Source of the DNA: Sinorhizobium arboris LMG 14919
GTDB lineage: Bacteria; Pseudomonadota; Alphaproteobacteria; Rhizobiales; Rhizobiaceae
Length of the DNA: 64,000 nt
Direction of reading: 5' to 3'
Assembly (NCBI RefSeq): GCF_000427465.1
Contig: NZ_KE386497.1
Location: 438,162 to 502,161, forward strand
Under the pieces are notes generated by a model. It saw only the letters and a list, made by a program, of their open reading frames with translations. It did no database searches and was not told the origin of the DNA. Shown piece after piece: positions 27,372 to 37,346 of the stretch. Positions within the stretch are counted from its first letter, which is position 1; each line of letters opens with the position of its first letter. A program made the translations under genes and the position numbers.

Positions 27372-28301
27372 CTACTGGTACGGCTTTCTTGGCCCCACCG
27401 GGTAATTTTCAATGTATTCTTCAAGAAGCCCATAGTGCTCAAGTATCCTAAAGGGATTGTTCATGGCGGCGGCCATCCGGTGAGCGTCATCGACCGAACA
27501 CCACGGACAGAGACCTCCCTTGTCCCTTAGTGGCTCGGTACATTCAGCGCATTCCGCGATCGGAGGTGATATCTCCGAGTCCGAAAACACTCTGCTACTC
27601 CCCGCGTCTGTGATGAGGTAAGGCATCGGATAGCTGCGACCTATTCTCCCGATATAGAAGTCGGCGCCGAGCTCTTGCGCTACCTCCTGAAGAGCATCTC
27701 TCGTCTGCGAGGAAGACTTGGCACCGGAGACTATCGCCGCGACACATTGCTTGGGGACATAGAGAATCTTATTGCCGCTCACGTTCTCGACATATTCGTC
27801 GATATTGACGGCGCGCACTTCCTGCTCGTAGCTCCATTCCAGATACTTCGAAAAGTAAGCTTGATAAAGTACAGCGTTCCGAAGGGCCATGGCGTCCCTT
27901 GGCTTCTTCCGGTGAGCTGCCATCTCCGCGAACGAAATCAGCGTCTCACTTGGTCGGTCTCGGTACGAAATCTCGCGGACCAGAAGATCTTGGAAGACCT
28001 CTTGCAGCTCGGCAACGTCGAACCCGATCACGAATCCTTTGTGATTGTTTCCGTAGTGTGCCCACATTGGGGTCACGACGGGTGATTTCGAGAAGCAGGT
28101 GGTCAACAGCGACGGAATTTCCTGGACCACCTCGCTGTAAGTCGCCAGCAGGTCGGAGCCTTGTTCAAGGTCTACGCCTAGGAAAAGTTCGAACGGATCG
28201 TTGTAATCCTTTGGCAGGCTGCACTTGAAGCCGACATGGCCATCACGAACAAAAACGCGTTCAACAACGCTCTCTGAAAAGTACTTGAAGATCAATTTCA
28301 T
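27372..28301 (-). CDS. DUF2971 family protein
   Basis: A 309-residue protein. The sequence LIFKYFSESVVERVFVRDG, followed by KDYNDPFELFLGVD and then the segment MWAHYGNNHKGFVIGFDV, fits DUF2971. Members share a 'W..Y.....G..IGFD' core and are often found in defence islands. The C-terminal part has two CxxC pairs (CAECTEPL, LCPWCSVDD near residues 265-290), a probable zinc ribbon not present in all members. It is transcribed away from the helicase gene, with a 91-bp divergent gap, so the two may share control. Its function is unknown. DUF2971 has been suggested to have an ADP-ribosyltransferase-like or related fold, which I cannot confirm. Confidence 0.7.
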   Translation of the reverse strand: MKLIFKYFSESVVERVFVRDGHVGFKCSLPKDYNDPFELFLGVDLEQGSDLLATYSEVVQEIPSLLTTCFSKSPVVTPMWAHYGNNHKGFVIGFDVAELQEVFQDLLVREISYRDRPSETLISFAEMAAHRKKPRDAMALRNAVLYQAYFSKYLEWSYEQEVRAVNIDEYVENVSGNKILYVPKQCVAAIVSGAKSSSQTRDALQEVAQELGADFYIGRIGRSYPMPYLITDAGSSRVFSDSEISPPIAECAECTEPLRDKGGLCPWCSVDDAHRMAAAMNNPFRILEHYGLLEEYIENYPVGPRKPYQ

Positions 28302-28392
28302 TTGGTAGGTCGCCCCATGTTCCGCAGCATTGATACCCTAGGCGACGCCGCTGCAAAAGAGGTCGCCAGAGCGCCCAGAAAATTCCTGTTTA

Positions 28393-31356
28393 TTGTTCGT
28401 GCGAAACCAGCCGCAATGCTTGATACAGCAGATAATCCATATCATCGTTCTCGCTACCAATAATCGCATCGACGACCCACAACTCAAAGGCGCCCTGCAC
28501 GCGATTTCAGCCCACTTTGCGGTCGGAATACAATTCGAACCCGCTACCGTCGTCCTTCCAACGGGTACTGGCAAGACTGAGACGATGCTTGCAACGCTCG
28601 TCTATCGTCGCCTCGGTCGCACACTGGTTCTCGTGCCAAGCGATGCGCTTCGGAGCCAGATCGCCCGCAAATTCATAGGTCTCGGCGTTCTGCCCGATGC
28701 ACAGGTGATAGGCCACGACCTTGCCAAGCCACGTGTTGCAGTGATCACCACGGGCATCCGATCCATGGAAGATCTGGATTTGATTGTTCGTAATGCGAAC
28801 GTCATCGTAGCCCTGCCGAACGTCCTGGAAGCCTCAGACCCGGCCGTAGTCCGCCGACTTGCGGAGGCATGCTCTGATCTAATTGTTGACGAGGCCCACC
28901 ACATCACTGCGAAAACGTGGAATGGCGTCCGCGAGCATTTCTCGGGAAAGAGAATTCTTCAATTCACAGCCACGCCGTTTCGTCGAGACGGCAAGCGCAT
29001 CGATGGCAAGATCATCTTCAACTACAAGCTCGGGGACGCGCAAGCCGCCGACTACTATCGGCCCATCAATCTTAGGACGATCGAAGAATATGGTGACGAA
29101 GAGGCGCACGACATCGCTATCGCCAAGGAAGCGATCGCCGCGCTCCGACACGATCGGGACGACCTGAAGCTCGATCATCTGATGATGGCGCGAACATCCT
29201 CCAAGGATCGCGCGGAAGCCGTTGGCCGCATCTACCAACGTCTTGCACCGGATCTGAAACCAGTGATCGTTTACTCCGGTCCCGGACGCACAGTCGCTAA
29301 TCGCGAGGCCATGAACCAGCTATTCGATCGCGGAGCCGCCGGCGCGAGGATCGTGATCTGCGTAGACATGCTGGGGGAAGGATTCGACCTGCCTTACCTG
29401 AAGGTCGCAGCACTCCACGACACACATAAGTCACTCGCCGTGACCCTGCAGTTCATCGGTCGCTTCACCCGCAAAGGCCCCAAGGAGGCGATTGGGGAGG
29501 CCTCGGTTGTGATAAACATCGCCGATCCCGATGCGGAGGCGAAGCTCGCTGACCTCTATGCGGAAGGCGCCGACTGGGATCACATCATCAAGCGGTTGAG
29601 CGAGGACAGGATTGATCAGGAGCTGCGGCTCCAGGACGTCGTTCTAGCGCTCAAGGAAACGGGTAACCTCCATTCCAATCTTTCGCTCTGGAATCTCCGG
29701 CCAGCACTTTCGGCGCAGCTCTTCCGGACGAAATGCGTTGAATGGAGTCCATTGGCCTTCGAGTCAGTGCTCCCGAAAGGGTCCGAAACCTGGTACGCAT
29801 TAAGTGAGCACGACAATGTACTGGTTGCCGTCGTTTGCCGTTCAAGCGATGTCTCCTGGGGCAACTACCAGAATGTGTTCGACACGATATATGACCTGCT
29901 AATTGTCAGGTGGGATAAGGTTGCAGGATCTCTCTGCCTGTTCGCAAGCGATTACGATGCACTGCGATCCGAGAAGCTTGCCAAGGCAATTACGGACAAC
30001 GACACAACCCTGGTTTCAGGAACCCCGATCTTCAACATCCTCAACAATGTTGAACTCCCGTTGGTGAAGAGCCTGGGTTCATCACGCATTGGCGCGATCA
30101 GCTTCACCTCGTATTTTGGTCCCAACGTCACGGAAGGGCTCGCCAGCATTGAGAAGGCCGAATCTACCCTAAACAACCTTGCCTGTCTCGGATACGAGGA
30201 CGGTGAGCGCGTTCTTTGGGGAGGAACCCAGCGGCGTGGCAAAGTCTGGCAGCAGAAGGCCGGATCGATATCCGACTGGATCGAATGGACCTCGGCAACG
30301 TGGGCAAAGGTTACATCTGACGTCGAGAGCGACAGCAACATCGTCCGCGATTTCTTGCGTCCGGAAAGAATGACGAAATCACACGCGGCGTGGCCGATAG
30401 CAGCCCAATGGGGTGAACAGGCGCAAACTCGCTTCAACGACAAACAGTATGTCGTCTTCGGGTCCTTGGAGGTCCCGGTCTTCGCTGTAGACTTGAAGCT
30501 AGGCGATGTCGGCCCGTATGGCGAGATAGTCTTTCGCATCGAGTGTGACGAGGCAACCTCCGAATACAGGCTCGTCATCAGCGACGAAATCCCCGGTGGC
30601 TACCGCCACGATCACCTCTCTGGCCCGACCGTCTTTTTCCGATACGGTACGCAGCCAGCAATTGCGTTAGACGAATACCTCCAGAAGGATCCGTTCATCG
30701 TTCGCTATTCGGACGGCACCTATTCCTACAACTGCTACCACATTCCCGTGAAGCTCGACGCAGGGCTTTACCAGCGGGAGAAGCTCGAAGCCTGGAACTG
30801 GGATGGCATCGAACTGAACAAGGAGTCTATGCACAAGATTGGAGATCAGCAGACAATCCAATTCCGGACGTTCGAGCAGATCAAGGGTGAATTCGACGTT
30901 ATCTTCAACGACGACGGCGCGGGCGAAGCTGCTGACCTTGTTTGCCTCAAGGATGTCGATGAGACCACTGTCCGATTAAGCCTCGTCCACTGCAAGGGCG
31001 CCCACGAGGGTCGTGTGTCCCAGGACATCCGGAATTTCTATGTCGTCTGCGGTCAGGCCCAGAAAAGCATAACCGCAAAGCACGCTGGGCTTCCGACGCT
31101 TTATCAAGATCTGAAGAGACGTCACGAAATCTGGGGACGCGAAGGCTATAGCCGCTTTCTCAAAGGCAATATAAAGGACCTCTCGTACTTCAAGGAGAAG
31201 TCGCGCCGCGCGAAACTCGATTTCGAGATGTTGCTCGTGCAGCCGGGAGGCTCGGTTGCTTCGATCACGGATGACGCTCTACGGCTCTTGGCAACGACCG
31301 AACTCTATTTGCTGAAGACCACCCAGGCGAAATTCCGCGTCGTGCTATCACCCTGA
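28393..31356 (+). CDS. DEAD/DEAH helicase with C-terminal PD-(D/E)xK-like nuclease domain
   Basis: A 987-residue superfamily 2 helicase. Walker A is VLPTGTGKTETM near residue 55, DEAH box VDEAHH near 165, QFTATPFRRDG is motif III, and QFIGRFTRKG near 358 is motif VI. Near residue 845 the sequence GAGEAADLVCLKD...LVHCKG has the D...HxK spacing of restriction-type nucleases. The product probably unwinds and cleaves DNA. The TTG start at 28393 gives an odd N-terminus. A better-looking start, ATG 28416 (MLDTADNPYHRSRYQ), lies in another frame and would join the helicase frame at about 28458 by a one-base shift, so the 5' end may be frameshifted. It lies 209 bp upstream of the ABC-3C-like trio. 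Confidence 0.82.
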   Translation: MFVRNQPQCLIQQIIHIIVLATNNRIDDPQLKGALHAISAHFAVGIQFEPATVVLPTGTGKTETMLATLVYRRLGRTLVLVPSDALRSQIARKFIGLGVLPDAQVIGHDLAKPRVAVITTGIRSMEDLDLIVRNANVIVALPNVLEASDPAVVRRLAEACSDLIVDEAHHITAKTWNGVREHFSGKRILQFTATPFRRDGKRIDGKIIFNYKLGDAQAADYYRPINLRTIEEYGDEEAHDIAIAKEAIAALRHDRDDLKLDHLMMARTSSKDRAEAVGRIYQRLAPDLKPVIVYSGPGRTVANREAMNQLFDRGAAGARIVICVDMLGEGFDLPYLKVAALHDTHKSLAVTLQFIGRFTRKGPKEAIGEASVVINIADPDAEAKLADLYAEGADWDHIIKRLSEDRIDQELRLQDVVLALKETGNLHSNLSLWNLRPALSAQLFRTKCVEWSPLAFESVLPKGSETWYALSEHDNVLVAVVCRSSDVSWGNYQNVFDTIYDLLIVRWDKVAGSLCLFASDYDALRSEKLAKAITDNDTTLVSGTPIFNILNNVELPLVKSLGSSRIGAISFTSYFGPNVTEGLASIEKAESTLNNLACLGYEDGERVLWGGTQRRGKVWQQKAGSISDWIEWTSATWAKVTSDVESDSNIVRDFLRPERMTKSHAAWPIAAQWGEQAQTRFNDKQYVVFGSLEVPVFAVDLKLGDVGPYGEIVFRIECDEATSEYRLVISDEIPGGYRHDHLSGPTVFFRYGTQPAIALDEYLQKDPFIVRYSDGTYSYNCYHIPVKLDAGLYQREKLEAWNWDGIELNKESMHKIGDQQTIQFRTFEQIKGEFDVIFNDDGAGEAADLVCLKDVDETTVRLSLVHCKGAHEGRVSQDIRNFYVVCGQAQKSITAKHAGLPTLYQDLKRRHEIWGREGYSRFLKGNIKDLSYFKEKSRRAKLDFEMLLVQPGGSVASITDDALRLLATTELYLLKTTQAKFRVVLSP

Positions 31357-31565
31357 TTCCGAACTGCACGATCCGGGTATCCGAATTCTGATAATGCCCG
31401 AGCGGCGTCCTCATAACGATTTTCGGTTGTTTGGATAGAAGATCGCTGCCGCAAGCAACGCACAAAAATATATCGTTTAAATATCGCGGGAGGGCATTTT
31501 CTGCTCTGGCAATTTTTGCGGAAATCAAATTACCCTACGCAATAAGGTTTTCTGGGGAGAGACGC

Positions 31566-32756
31566 TTGGGAGAGGCCAACCAGTTTAATGCATCCGGCTC
31601 GCTTGCTGGCTACCTTTATCAATGCAGATTAGCTTTGCTTCTTGCGATCCGCGAAATGAAGGTGAAGCCGAATTGCCATATCTCGATCGAGAGGTTCGAC
31701 GATATAACCTTCCATGAAGAAGATCTGGCGCATTGCGTGGTTCAGGCCAAGCATCATATTGGCTCAAAGGACGTCACCGATAACAGTGTCGATGTCTGGA
31801 AAACCCTCCGCATCTGGATTTCACAACTGAAAGCAGGCTCCTTCTCGAATGCCGACACGCGGCGGTTTCTTATTACGACCGCGACGGCTCCTGATGATGG
31901 AGCACTAGCCATGCTACGCGCTGAATGCGGTTCCTCCGAGCGTAAGACGGCAAAAGAGCGGCTGGCAACGGCGGCGCGCGCTTCGACCAACAAGACATCG
32001 AAGGCGGGCCGTAACGACTTCCTGGCGTTGACCGAGGAGGAAGCCGACGTATTGCTCGCGTCAATTACTGTGGTGGATGGCGCGCCAAATCTGCACAATG
32101 TTGTCGACGAAGTCGAAGGGGAACTTCGCATCCTGTCGGCCAGTTCAGCCGACAGGGTTGCGCAATCGCTCGAAGGCTGGTGGCTCGGGGCCGTTGCAAA
32201 GCGTCTCGTTGGTGTCGAGACATCGGACATCCCCGTACAGCACATTGCGATCAAGGCACAAGAATTCGCGGCTCTCTACGGGCCACTTGGCCTTCCCGTG
32301 AGCGATCCCAGCGAATTCGGTGAGCGTCCCTACTCGATTGAGGATGAAGGCGAGACCTACGTCAAGCAGATGCGCCTGATCCAGCTGCCTGACAGGGCGA
32401 TTAAACGTGGGATTCAGGACTATTACCGATCGAATACGCAAAGATCAAAATGGGCGCGAGAGAACCTCCTCCTCGACGGTGACGTTGCGCGATATGAGGC
32501 AAAGCTCCAAGATTCTTGGGAACGTAAATTCGACGAGGAATGCGGTGACGCCCATACCGCCGACGACGCTTCGAAGAACGCAATGGGCCGAAAGGTCTTC
32601 CACTGGGCAAGCCAGCAGCAGATCGAATTCCGGAATGTGATTGAGACCTGGATCACGGCAGGATCGTTCCACGGGTTGGCGGATCGAGTGAAGTTGGGTT
32701 GGCATCCGAATTACCTGGATCATCTTTCGGTTGGAGCTGATGATGCCGCGGCTTGA
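31566..32756 (+). CDS. ABC-three-component system protein with Cap4/DUF4297-like nuclease domain
   Basis: A 396-residue protein if started at the TTG at 31566, which has GGGGAGA four bases ahead; the frame is open further upstream but AT-rich and non-coding. The N-terminal FNASGSLAGYLYQCRLALLL, IERFDDITF and CVVQAKHH match the DUF4297/Cap4-type endonuclease signature 'G..YQ...A', 'IE..DDI' and 'QxKH'. The C-terminal 200 residues probably form the ABC-3C C-terminal domain that contacts the partner ATPase. Its end overlaps the next gene. In ABC-3C systems (described computationally by Krishnan and colleagues in 2020) such a protein is the effector of an SMC-like sensor. Confidence 0.75.
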   Translation: MGEANQFNASGSLAGYLYQCRLALLLAIREMKVKPNCHISIERFDDITFHEEDLAHCVVQAKHHIGSKDVTDNSVDVWKTLRIWISQLKAGSFSNADTRRFLITTATAPDDGALAMLRAECGSSERKTAKERLATAARASTNKTSKAGRNDFLALTEEEADVLLASITVVDGAPNLHNVVDEVEGELRILSASSADRVAQSLEGWWLGAVAKRLVGVETSDIPVQHIAIKAQEFAALYGPLGLPVSDPSEFGERPYSIEDEGETYVKQMRLIQLPDRAIKRGIQDYYRSNTQRSKWARENLLLDGDVARYEAKLQDSWERKFDEECGDAHTADDASKNAMGRKVFHWASQQQIEFRNVIETWITAGSFHGLADRVKLGWHPNYLDHLSVGADDAAA

Positions 32757-33252
32757 TCCCTGGACCCGGCGCCCACCTGAAGAAGCGAACCTCTTCGGCC
32801 CCTCGTTTCTGTGCGCGCTGTCGCATGAATTTCTGCGCGATTTCACTAAGGACGGCCGCGATGGGGCGTCGCTCTTTTTGCTGATCCTCGCACTGTCGAC
32901 GGCCTTGCACCGAAACAGCCGGGAGCGACTGCCTTATTCAACGGTCACCTCGCTTTATGCCTGGGTGCAGGAAAACGAGGATCTGCTCATCGGATTTGCG
33001 TCGAGAGCCCGGAACCTCACGCCCTACCTGAAGGAGGCCGTGCTGTTCGGGCTTGCTACAAAAACGATCGCGGTAGATGACGCGGGAAATCTTCGGACCG
33101 GAGATCGCCGTGCAACCTTCCCAAAGTCTTTCTTGGACGACACCACCGCAGAAACCAAAGAAATCATAGATAGATCGAAGTTCATGGGTAGATGGCTTGC
33201 AAAATCTGGATCTGAAACGTCGGTCGCCGCGGCGTTGGGAGTACGTCCATGA
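32743..33252 (+). CDS. ABC-3C middle component
   Basis: A 169-residue helical protein. The ATG at 32743 has GGAG six bases upstream; upstream in-frame starts are less well placed. The sequence GPSFLCALSHEFLRDFTKDG and TVTSLYAWVQENEDLLIGFA fits the three-component 'middle component' of ABC-3C systems. It overlaps both the preceding gene (14 bases) and the following SMC-like gene (4 bases). Its role is inferred from the gene order nuclease, middle component and DUF3732 ATPase. No catalytic motif is visible, as expected for an adaptor. Confidence 0.7.
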   Translation: MPRLDPWTRRPPEEANLFGPSFLCALSHEFLRDFTKDGRDGASLFLLILALSTALHRNSRERLPYSTVTSLYAWVQENEDLLIGFASRARNLTPYLKEAVLFGLATKTIAVDDAGNLRTGDRRATFPKSFLDDTTAETKEIIDRSKFMGRWLAKSGSETSVAAALGVRP

Positions 33253-35183
33253 GTTTCATCATTAAGGCAATCGTCGTCTACAGCCACACCGGCGAACAGC
33301 AGATCGTGCCATTTCGTGAGACTGGTCTGAACATCATTACCGGCAAATCTAAGACCGGCAAATCGGCGATCATTGACATTGTCGACTACTGCCTTGGTCG
33401 CGGCAGCTACAATGTCGCCGAGGGAGCGATCCGCAAGAAGGTATCATGGTTCGGTCTACACATTGCTAAGGGCGAGGACGAAGTGTTCATCGCTCGTGAC
33501 AATCCAGGTCCGGGTGCCGGCACGGGCTCCAAGGTGTTTTTCCGCCGCGGTCGGAACCTCACCTATCCCTCCCTCGACGAGATCACGAAGAACACCACCG
33601 AGGAAAGCCTCAAGGAGTTCGTGACGCGTTTTGCGGGGATCCAGGAGAACGAGCACCGACCGATCTCAGGCACCCGTCCGCCATTGGAAGCAGATATCGG
33701 GCACGCGCTTTTCCTCTGCTTCCAGAAACAAAATACCATCGCCAGCCAAGACCAGCTCTTCCACCGGATGAACGAGCAGTTCCTGCCTCAAGCGATGAAG
33801 GATACCCTTCCCTACTTTCTTGGGGCGGTGGATGAAGATCATTTCCGGCTGTTCGGGGAGCTGGACGAACTTCAAAAGAAGCTGAGGATTCTGGAAGCTC
33901 AACAGGCCAAGCATGTGCAGGCGGTCGATGTCAGCCGGTCCCGTTTAACGAGAATCCTCAACGAGGGAAGGAAGGTCGGGCTTATACGCCAGGACTATCA
34001 GGCCGTGGACGATAGTGTTTTCGCCTTCCTCGCAAGGATCGGGGAAGGCGCTATCGATCAACCTGACCTCACTTCCGATTTCGGCGAAACCATCGCGCGC
34101 CTCCGCGGCGAGCAGAGCACGCTGCAAGAGCGTCTGGGAGACCTTAATCAGGACGTTCGGGCCGCGCGTGCCTTCTTCTCCGACCAGACCGACTATTCCC
34201 GCGAAGTCAGCGAGCAGCGATCGCGCCTGAAGAGCATCGAGCTGTTCAAGACCGACATTGAAGCGCCGAAACAATGCCCCTTCTGCGATTCGCATCTGGA
34301 GTCCCCTATTCCACGCGTTACGCAGGTGAGAGACTCGTTGAAGCGGGTCAGCGCCCAGCTTGATGGCCTCTACCGCGATAACCCCCATATCCAACGGCAT
34401 ATTGCGGAACTCGAAAGCAAGATTGGCGAAGCTACCGACAATCTGAAGCTAGTTCAGAGAGAGCTACAGCGCGCCGTTCTCGATGATGAGGCCGCCAAAG
34501 CCCGTCAGGACCTGATGGTTTCGCGCGGCCGCTTTCTGGGCCGGCTCGCGGAATTTCTTGAATCGATGGCGCCGGATCGGGACGACCTGGAGCTTGCCGC
34601 GGAAATTGAGCAGGTCAAGGGTCTGATTGCTGCGGTTCGCTCCCGCATCAACAGCGACGATATAGAATCGCGACTGCAGACAATCCTCAGCTTCATCAGT
34701 CAGAAGATGACGGACTATTCCGGTCAGCTTGATCTAGAACATAGCGGCAGCTCGCTGCGATTGGACGTCAAGAAACTTACGGTGGTCGCCAATACGGTCG
34801 ATGGCCCGATCCCACTGAACCGTATGGGAAGCGGCGAGAACTGGGTAGGCTATCACGTGCTCAGCCACCTCGCGATCCACTGGTGGCTTCGCGAACGGGA
34901 TCGCCCCGTTCCGGCCTTCCTGATTTTCGACCAGCCGACACAGGCTTACTATCCGCCAGACATTTCCGAAGGTGGGCTTGAACAGATCGAAAAGGATGCC
35001 GATCGGGCCGCTGTTAAGGCCTTGTTTAAGCTGATGGCCCACGCTTGCCAAGAGATCAAGCCGGACTTCCAGGTGATCGTTCTCGATCACGCGCATCTCA
35101 CCGACGATTGGTTTGAGGACGCTATCGTCAGGGAGTGGCGAGGAGATAGCGCGCTTGTGCCATACCAATGGCCGGAAGGATAA
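33249..35183 (+). CDS. DUF3732 SMC/Rad50-like ATPase of the ABC-3C system
   Basis: A 644-residue ABC-type ATPase. Walker A is ITGKSKTGKSAIIDIV near residues 31-46. A CPFC zinc-hook motif near residue 342 sits between long coiled coils (about 205-340 and 355-470). NRMGSGENWVGYHVL near 520 is the signature motif, and FLIFDQPTQAYYP near 556 is Walker B. This is the architecture of DUF3732. It should dimerise and bind DNA or a complex through the hook. It starts inside the stop of the middle component, so it is co-translated with it. It is the sensor or motor of the presumed defence module. The 185-residue gene that follows starts three bases after its stop. Confidence 0.85.
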   Translation: MSFIIKAIVVYSHTGEQQIVPFRETGLNIITGKSKTGKSAIIDIVDYCLGRGSYNVAEGAIRKKVSWFGLHIAKGEDEVFIARDNPGPGAGTGSKVFFRRGRNLTYPSLDEITKNTTEESLKEFVTRFAGIQENEHRPISGTRPPLEADIGHALFLCFQKQNTIASQDQLFHRMNEQFLPQAMKDTLPYFLGAVDEDHFRLFGELDELQKKLRILEAQQAKHVQAVDVSRSRLTRILNEGRKVGLIRQDYQAVDDSVFAFLARIGEGAIDQPDLTSDFGETIARLRGEQSTLQERLGDLNQDVRAARAFFSDQTDYSREVSEQRSRLKSIELFKTDIEAPKQCPFCDSHLESPIPRVTQVRDSLKRVSAQLDGLYRDNPHIQRHIAELESKIGEATDNLKLVQRELQRAVLDDEAAKARQDLMVSRGRFLGRLAEFLESMAPDRDDLELAAEIEQVKGLIAAVRSRINSDDIESRLQTILSFISQKMTDYSGQLDLEHSGSSLRLDVKKLTVVANTVDGPIPLNRMGSGENWVGYHVLSHLAIHWWLRERDRPVPAFLIFDQPTQAYYPPDISEGGLEQIEKDADRAAVKALFKLMAHACQEIKPDFQVIVLDHAHLTDDWFEDAIVREWRGDSALVPYQWPEG

Positions 35184-35186
35184 GCG

Positions 35187-35744
35187 ATGCCGGAAATTCC
35201 TTTGAACTTCACTCTTGCACTATCCGACGATGATGCTGTCGCACTGGCAGACACGCTTGGCTGCACCCCAGAAGATGTCGGCGAGAACCTGCAACTCTAT
35301 GCGCCGGCGGCGCTAAGAGAATATGTAGAAATGTTTGCTGGCCAAGCAATGATGAGTGTTTCGGACATGCGCGAGCGTCGACTTCTGGCAATACTGCTCG
35401 CATTGCCCGCCGCAAACTTTCCAACCGATGAGCGCATCGCTCGTCTGTTCAATCTGACCAGCCTACAGGGCCGAGCGCTGCTGCGCGCCACGCTTTCGCG
35501 ACACCGCGCACGTCTCAAGGGAACGATGGAGGCTGCGGCCCGCCGTTTCATCGGGGCATGCCAAGGCGAAGCTGGCGCGGAGCGAGAGGCTCGGTTTCCA
35601 AACGCTGTCGTGATCGAAATGCTCAATGCTCAACTATCTGCGGCGAACGCGCCACGCAGCCCGATCCGGCGGAAGCCGGGAACATTCGACACATATCTTG
35701 TCGCCAATGGCGCGTTCATCGAACTTCAAAACCTTTACCCATGA
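35187..35744 (+). CDS. Hypothetical helical protein downstream of DUF3732
   Basis: A 185-residue, largely helical soluble protein, three bases after the DUF3732 gene and overlapping the next membrane-protein gene at ATGA. The N-terminus (IPLNFTLALSDDDAVALADT, LGCTPEDVGENLQLYAPAAL) looks like a DNA-binding or adaptor domain but I do not recognise a family. A short basic helix (TLSRHRARLKG) follows. The overlap with its neighbours makes it part of the ABC-3C operon, probably as an extra regulator or adaptor. Confidence 0.65.
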   Translation: MPEIPLNFTLALSDDDAVALADTLGCTPEDVGENLQLYAPAALREYVEMFAGQAMMSVSDMRERRLLAILLALPAANFPTDERIARLFNLTSLQGRALLRATLSRHRARLKGTMEAAARRFIGACQGEAGAEREARFPNAVVIEMLNAQLSAANAPRSPIRRKPGTFDTYLVANGAFIELQNLYP

Positions 35745-36136
35745 GCACTTCTGAACAACTACCTGACGCGATTTCCGCAGCGAGCTTGGTGCTTGCCGTC
35801 CTCGCAGCTCTCTACACACTCTGGCTTCCGACTGTGACAGCAGCGCTTGACGCAACACCTCCTGCCGATCCTGACGATCGCGGTTCCCTACGAACGCAAG
35901 TTACGGGTGCTCTTGTCACAAAGGCAGTACCGCTCGCCTTCGCCACCATAGCGTCAACGGCAATTCTTTTGCCGCGCGGCATGGCGATATTGTGGGAAGT
36001 ATGGACGCACCACGCTGAATGGGCGTACGATGACGTCAAGGCGTTCTTCGTCCTTACGCTACTGCTTATGCTGTTGCTCGCGGCCGTTTCGATCGTACAA
36101 CTCGTCAGGCTTGTCGTAAAACGTGTCCGGCTCTGA
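35741..36136 (+). CDS. Small membrane protein ending the ABC-3C operon
   Basis: A 131-residue protein from the ATG at 35741, overlapping the stop of the preceding gene. Three hydrophobic segments lie near residues 12-30, 59-80 and 100-123. There is a short positively charged C-terminus (VKRVRL). No enzymatic motif is visible. It is the last gene of the plus-strand operon and converges on the RHE_PE00001-type gene. A membrane protein in this position could be the pore-forming end of the system, but nothing in the sequence proves that. Confidence 0.6.
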   Translation: MSTSEQLPDAISAASLVLAVLAALYTLWLPTVTAALDATPPADPDDRGSLRTQVTGALVTKAVPLAFATIASTAILLPRGMAILWEVWTHHAEWAYDDVKAFFVLTLLLMLLLAAVSIVQLVRLVVKRVRL

Positions 36137-36209
36137 TACGCCAAGTAGGCAAGATGGTCGCGGAGAGACCACCCACGCTTAAGCCACATACAGTTATCAC
36201 ACCCTGCTT

Positions 36210-37346
36210 TCAAAGCACCCCCCATGCCCGAAACCTCCCCCTCCCCGTCATCTCCCGAAGACCGAGCTCACCAACGATCCGCCGCGCCGCCTGCGGCGTG
36301 ACACCGAGCGTCGCGGCGACCATGCCGGCCGACACCAGCGGCCGCTCCATGACCAGATCGATCAGCTCCGGCAGTTTTGACGAGGCGCGCCGGCCATCTA
36401 GTTTTCTTTCCATCATGGTCCGTGCGAGCGCCAGCCGGTCATGCTCCTTCAGTCCGAGATCGCCGGCTGCGGTCAGTCCGTGGGCGATGGCGACGAGCCG
36501 GGTTTCGCGATTGCGATGCCGACGCCGATCAACAGGCACGGTCTTGAGGCCGAGGTTGATGGCGGCGAGATGGGCGCCGGTGGTGACGCCGGCTTGGCGG
36601 AGGATGGATGCAGCAAAAAGCCGGCCGAGCCAGGGCGCGTGCTGCAGCACCGCCAACTCGTTCCAGGCATCCAGGGCGACGATCGCCTGCAGCACCGCCG
36701 GCAGATCTTGCGCCAGCCGAACGACGCCACGCCATTCCTCCAGGCGTTCGTCCTCGTTCCAGTCGAGATCGTAGACCAGCGGATCCTTTTCCCTTGCCCG
36801 AGCCGGGCCGGGCTTCTTTGCTTGTTCGATGGCAGCCTCCGATCGGGCCAGCACCGCATCGATGGCAGCGAATTCTTCCGCAAGCGGACCGGCGTCATCG
36901 TCCTCCTCCCCCTCCCCTCCTCCGACCGTGCCAACATCCGGCGCGACGGCGTCGATCGCGACAGTGCCGTCGGCGCCATGCGACGCAGGCGGTGCCTGCC
37001 CGCGGAGGCTGCGGAGGCCTTCAGGGCTGAGCGCCCAACCGGGTGGCTGCGCCGCGATGCGCCGGCGGGTTTTCAAAACATCGCGGGCGATGGTCAATTC
37101 ATGGGTGGGCGTGCGAATATCCTTTGTGGCGTCGTGGAGGACGAGGTCTTCGAGATGCACGAGCTCACCGTCGATCCACAGTGAAGCGCAGGCATCGGTG
37201 AAATGCATGCGCTCGATCCACCCCGCGCCGACGGCTGAGCGGGCAACGCGCTCGTCGAGGCGGGCAAGTGCTACGCCGGCGTCCGACATCGGTCGCAGCA
37301 GGCTCTGGATGGGCAATTTGGCGAGATCGTAACGCATTGAATTCAT
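36210..37346 (-). CDS. RHE_PE00001 family plasmid protein (DUF1612/HTH)
   Basis: A 378-residue protein of a family found on many rhizobial plasmids. The N-terminus reads [20 protein letters not shown] and then [21 protein letters not shown] Fic-like '[16 protein letters not shown]' segment lies near residues 56-72. The C-terminal 60 residues ([39 protein letters not shown]) form a winged-helix domain. The middle is acidic (near residues 140-150). Two possible start codons lie at 37346 and 37337. Its role is unknown, but the family marks rhizobial plasmid DNA. It is oriented opposite to the ABC-3C operon. Confidence 0.8.
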   Translation of the reverse strand: MNSMRYDLAKLPIQSLLRPMSDAGVALARLDERVARSAVGAGWIERMHFTDACASLWIDGELVHLEDLVLHDATKDIRTPTHELTIARDVLKTRRRIAAQPPGWALSPEGLRSLRGQAPPASHGADGTVAIDAVAPDVGTVGGGEGEEDDDAGPLAEEFAAIDAVLARSEAAIEQAKKPGPARAREKDPLVYDLDWNEDERLEEWRGVVRLAQDLPAVLQAIVALDAWNELAVLQHAPWLGRLFAASILRQAGVTTGAHLAAINLGLKTVPVDRRRHRNRETRLVAIAHGLTAAGDLGLKEHDRLALARTMMERKLDGRRASSKLPELIDLVMERPLVSAGMVAATLGVTPQAARRIVGELGLREMTGRGRFRAWGVL

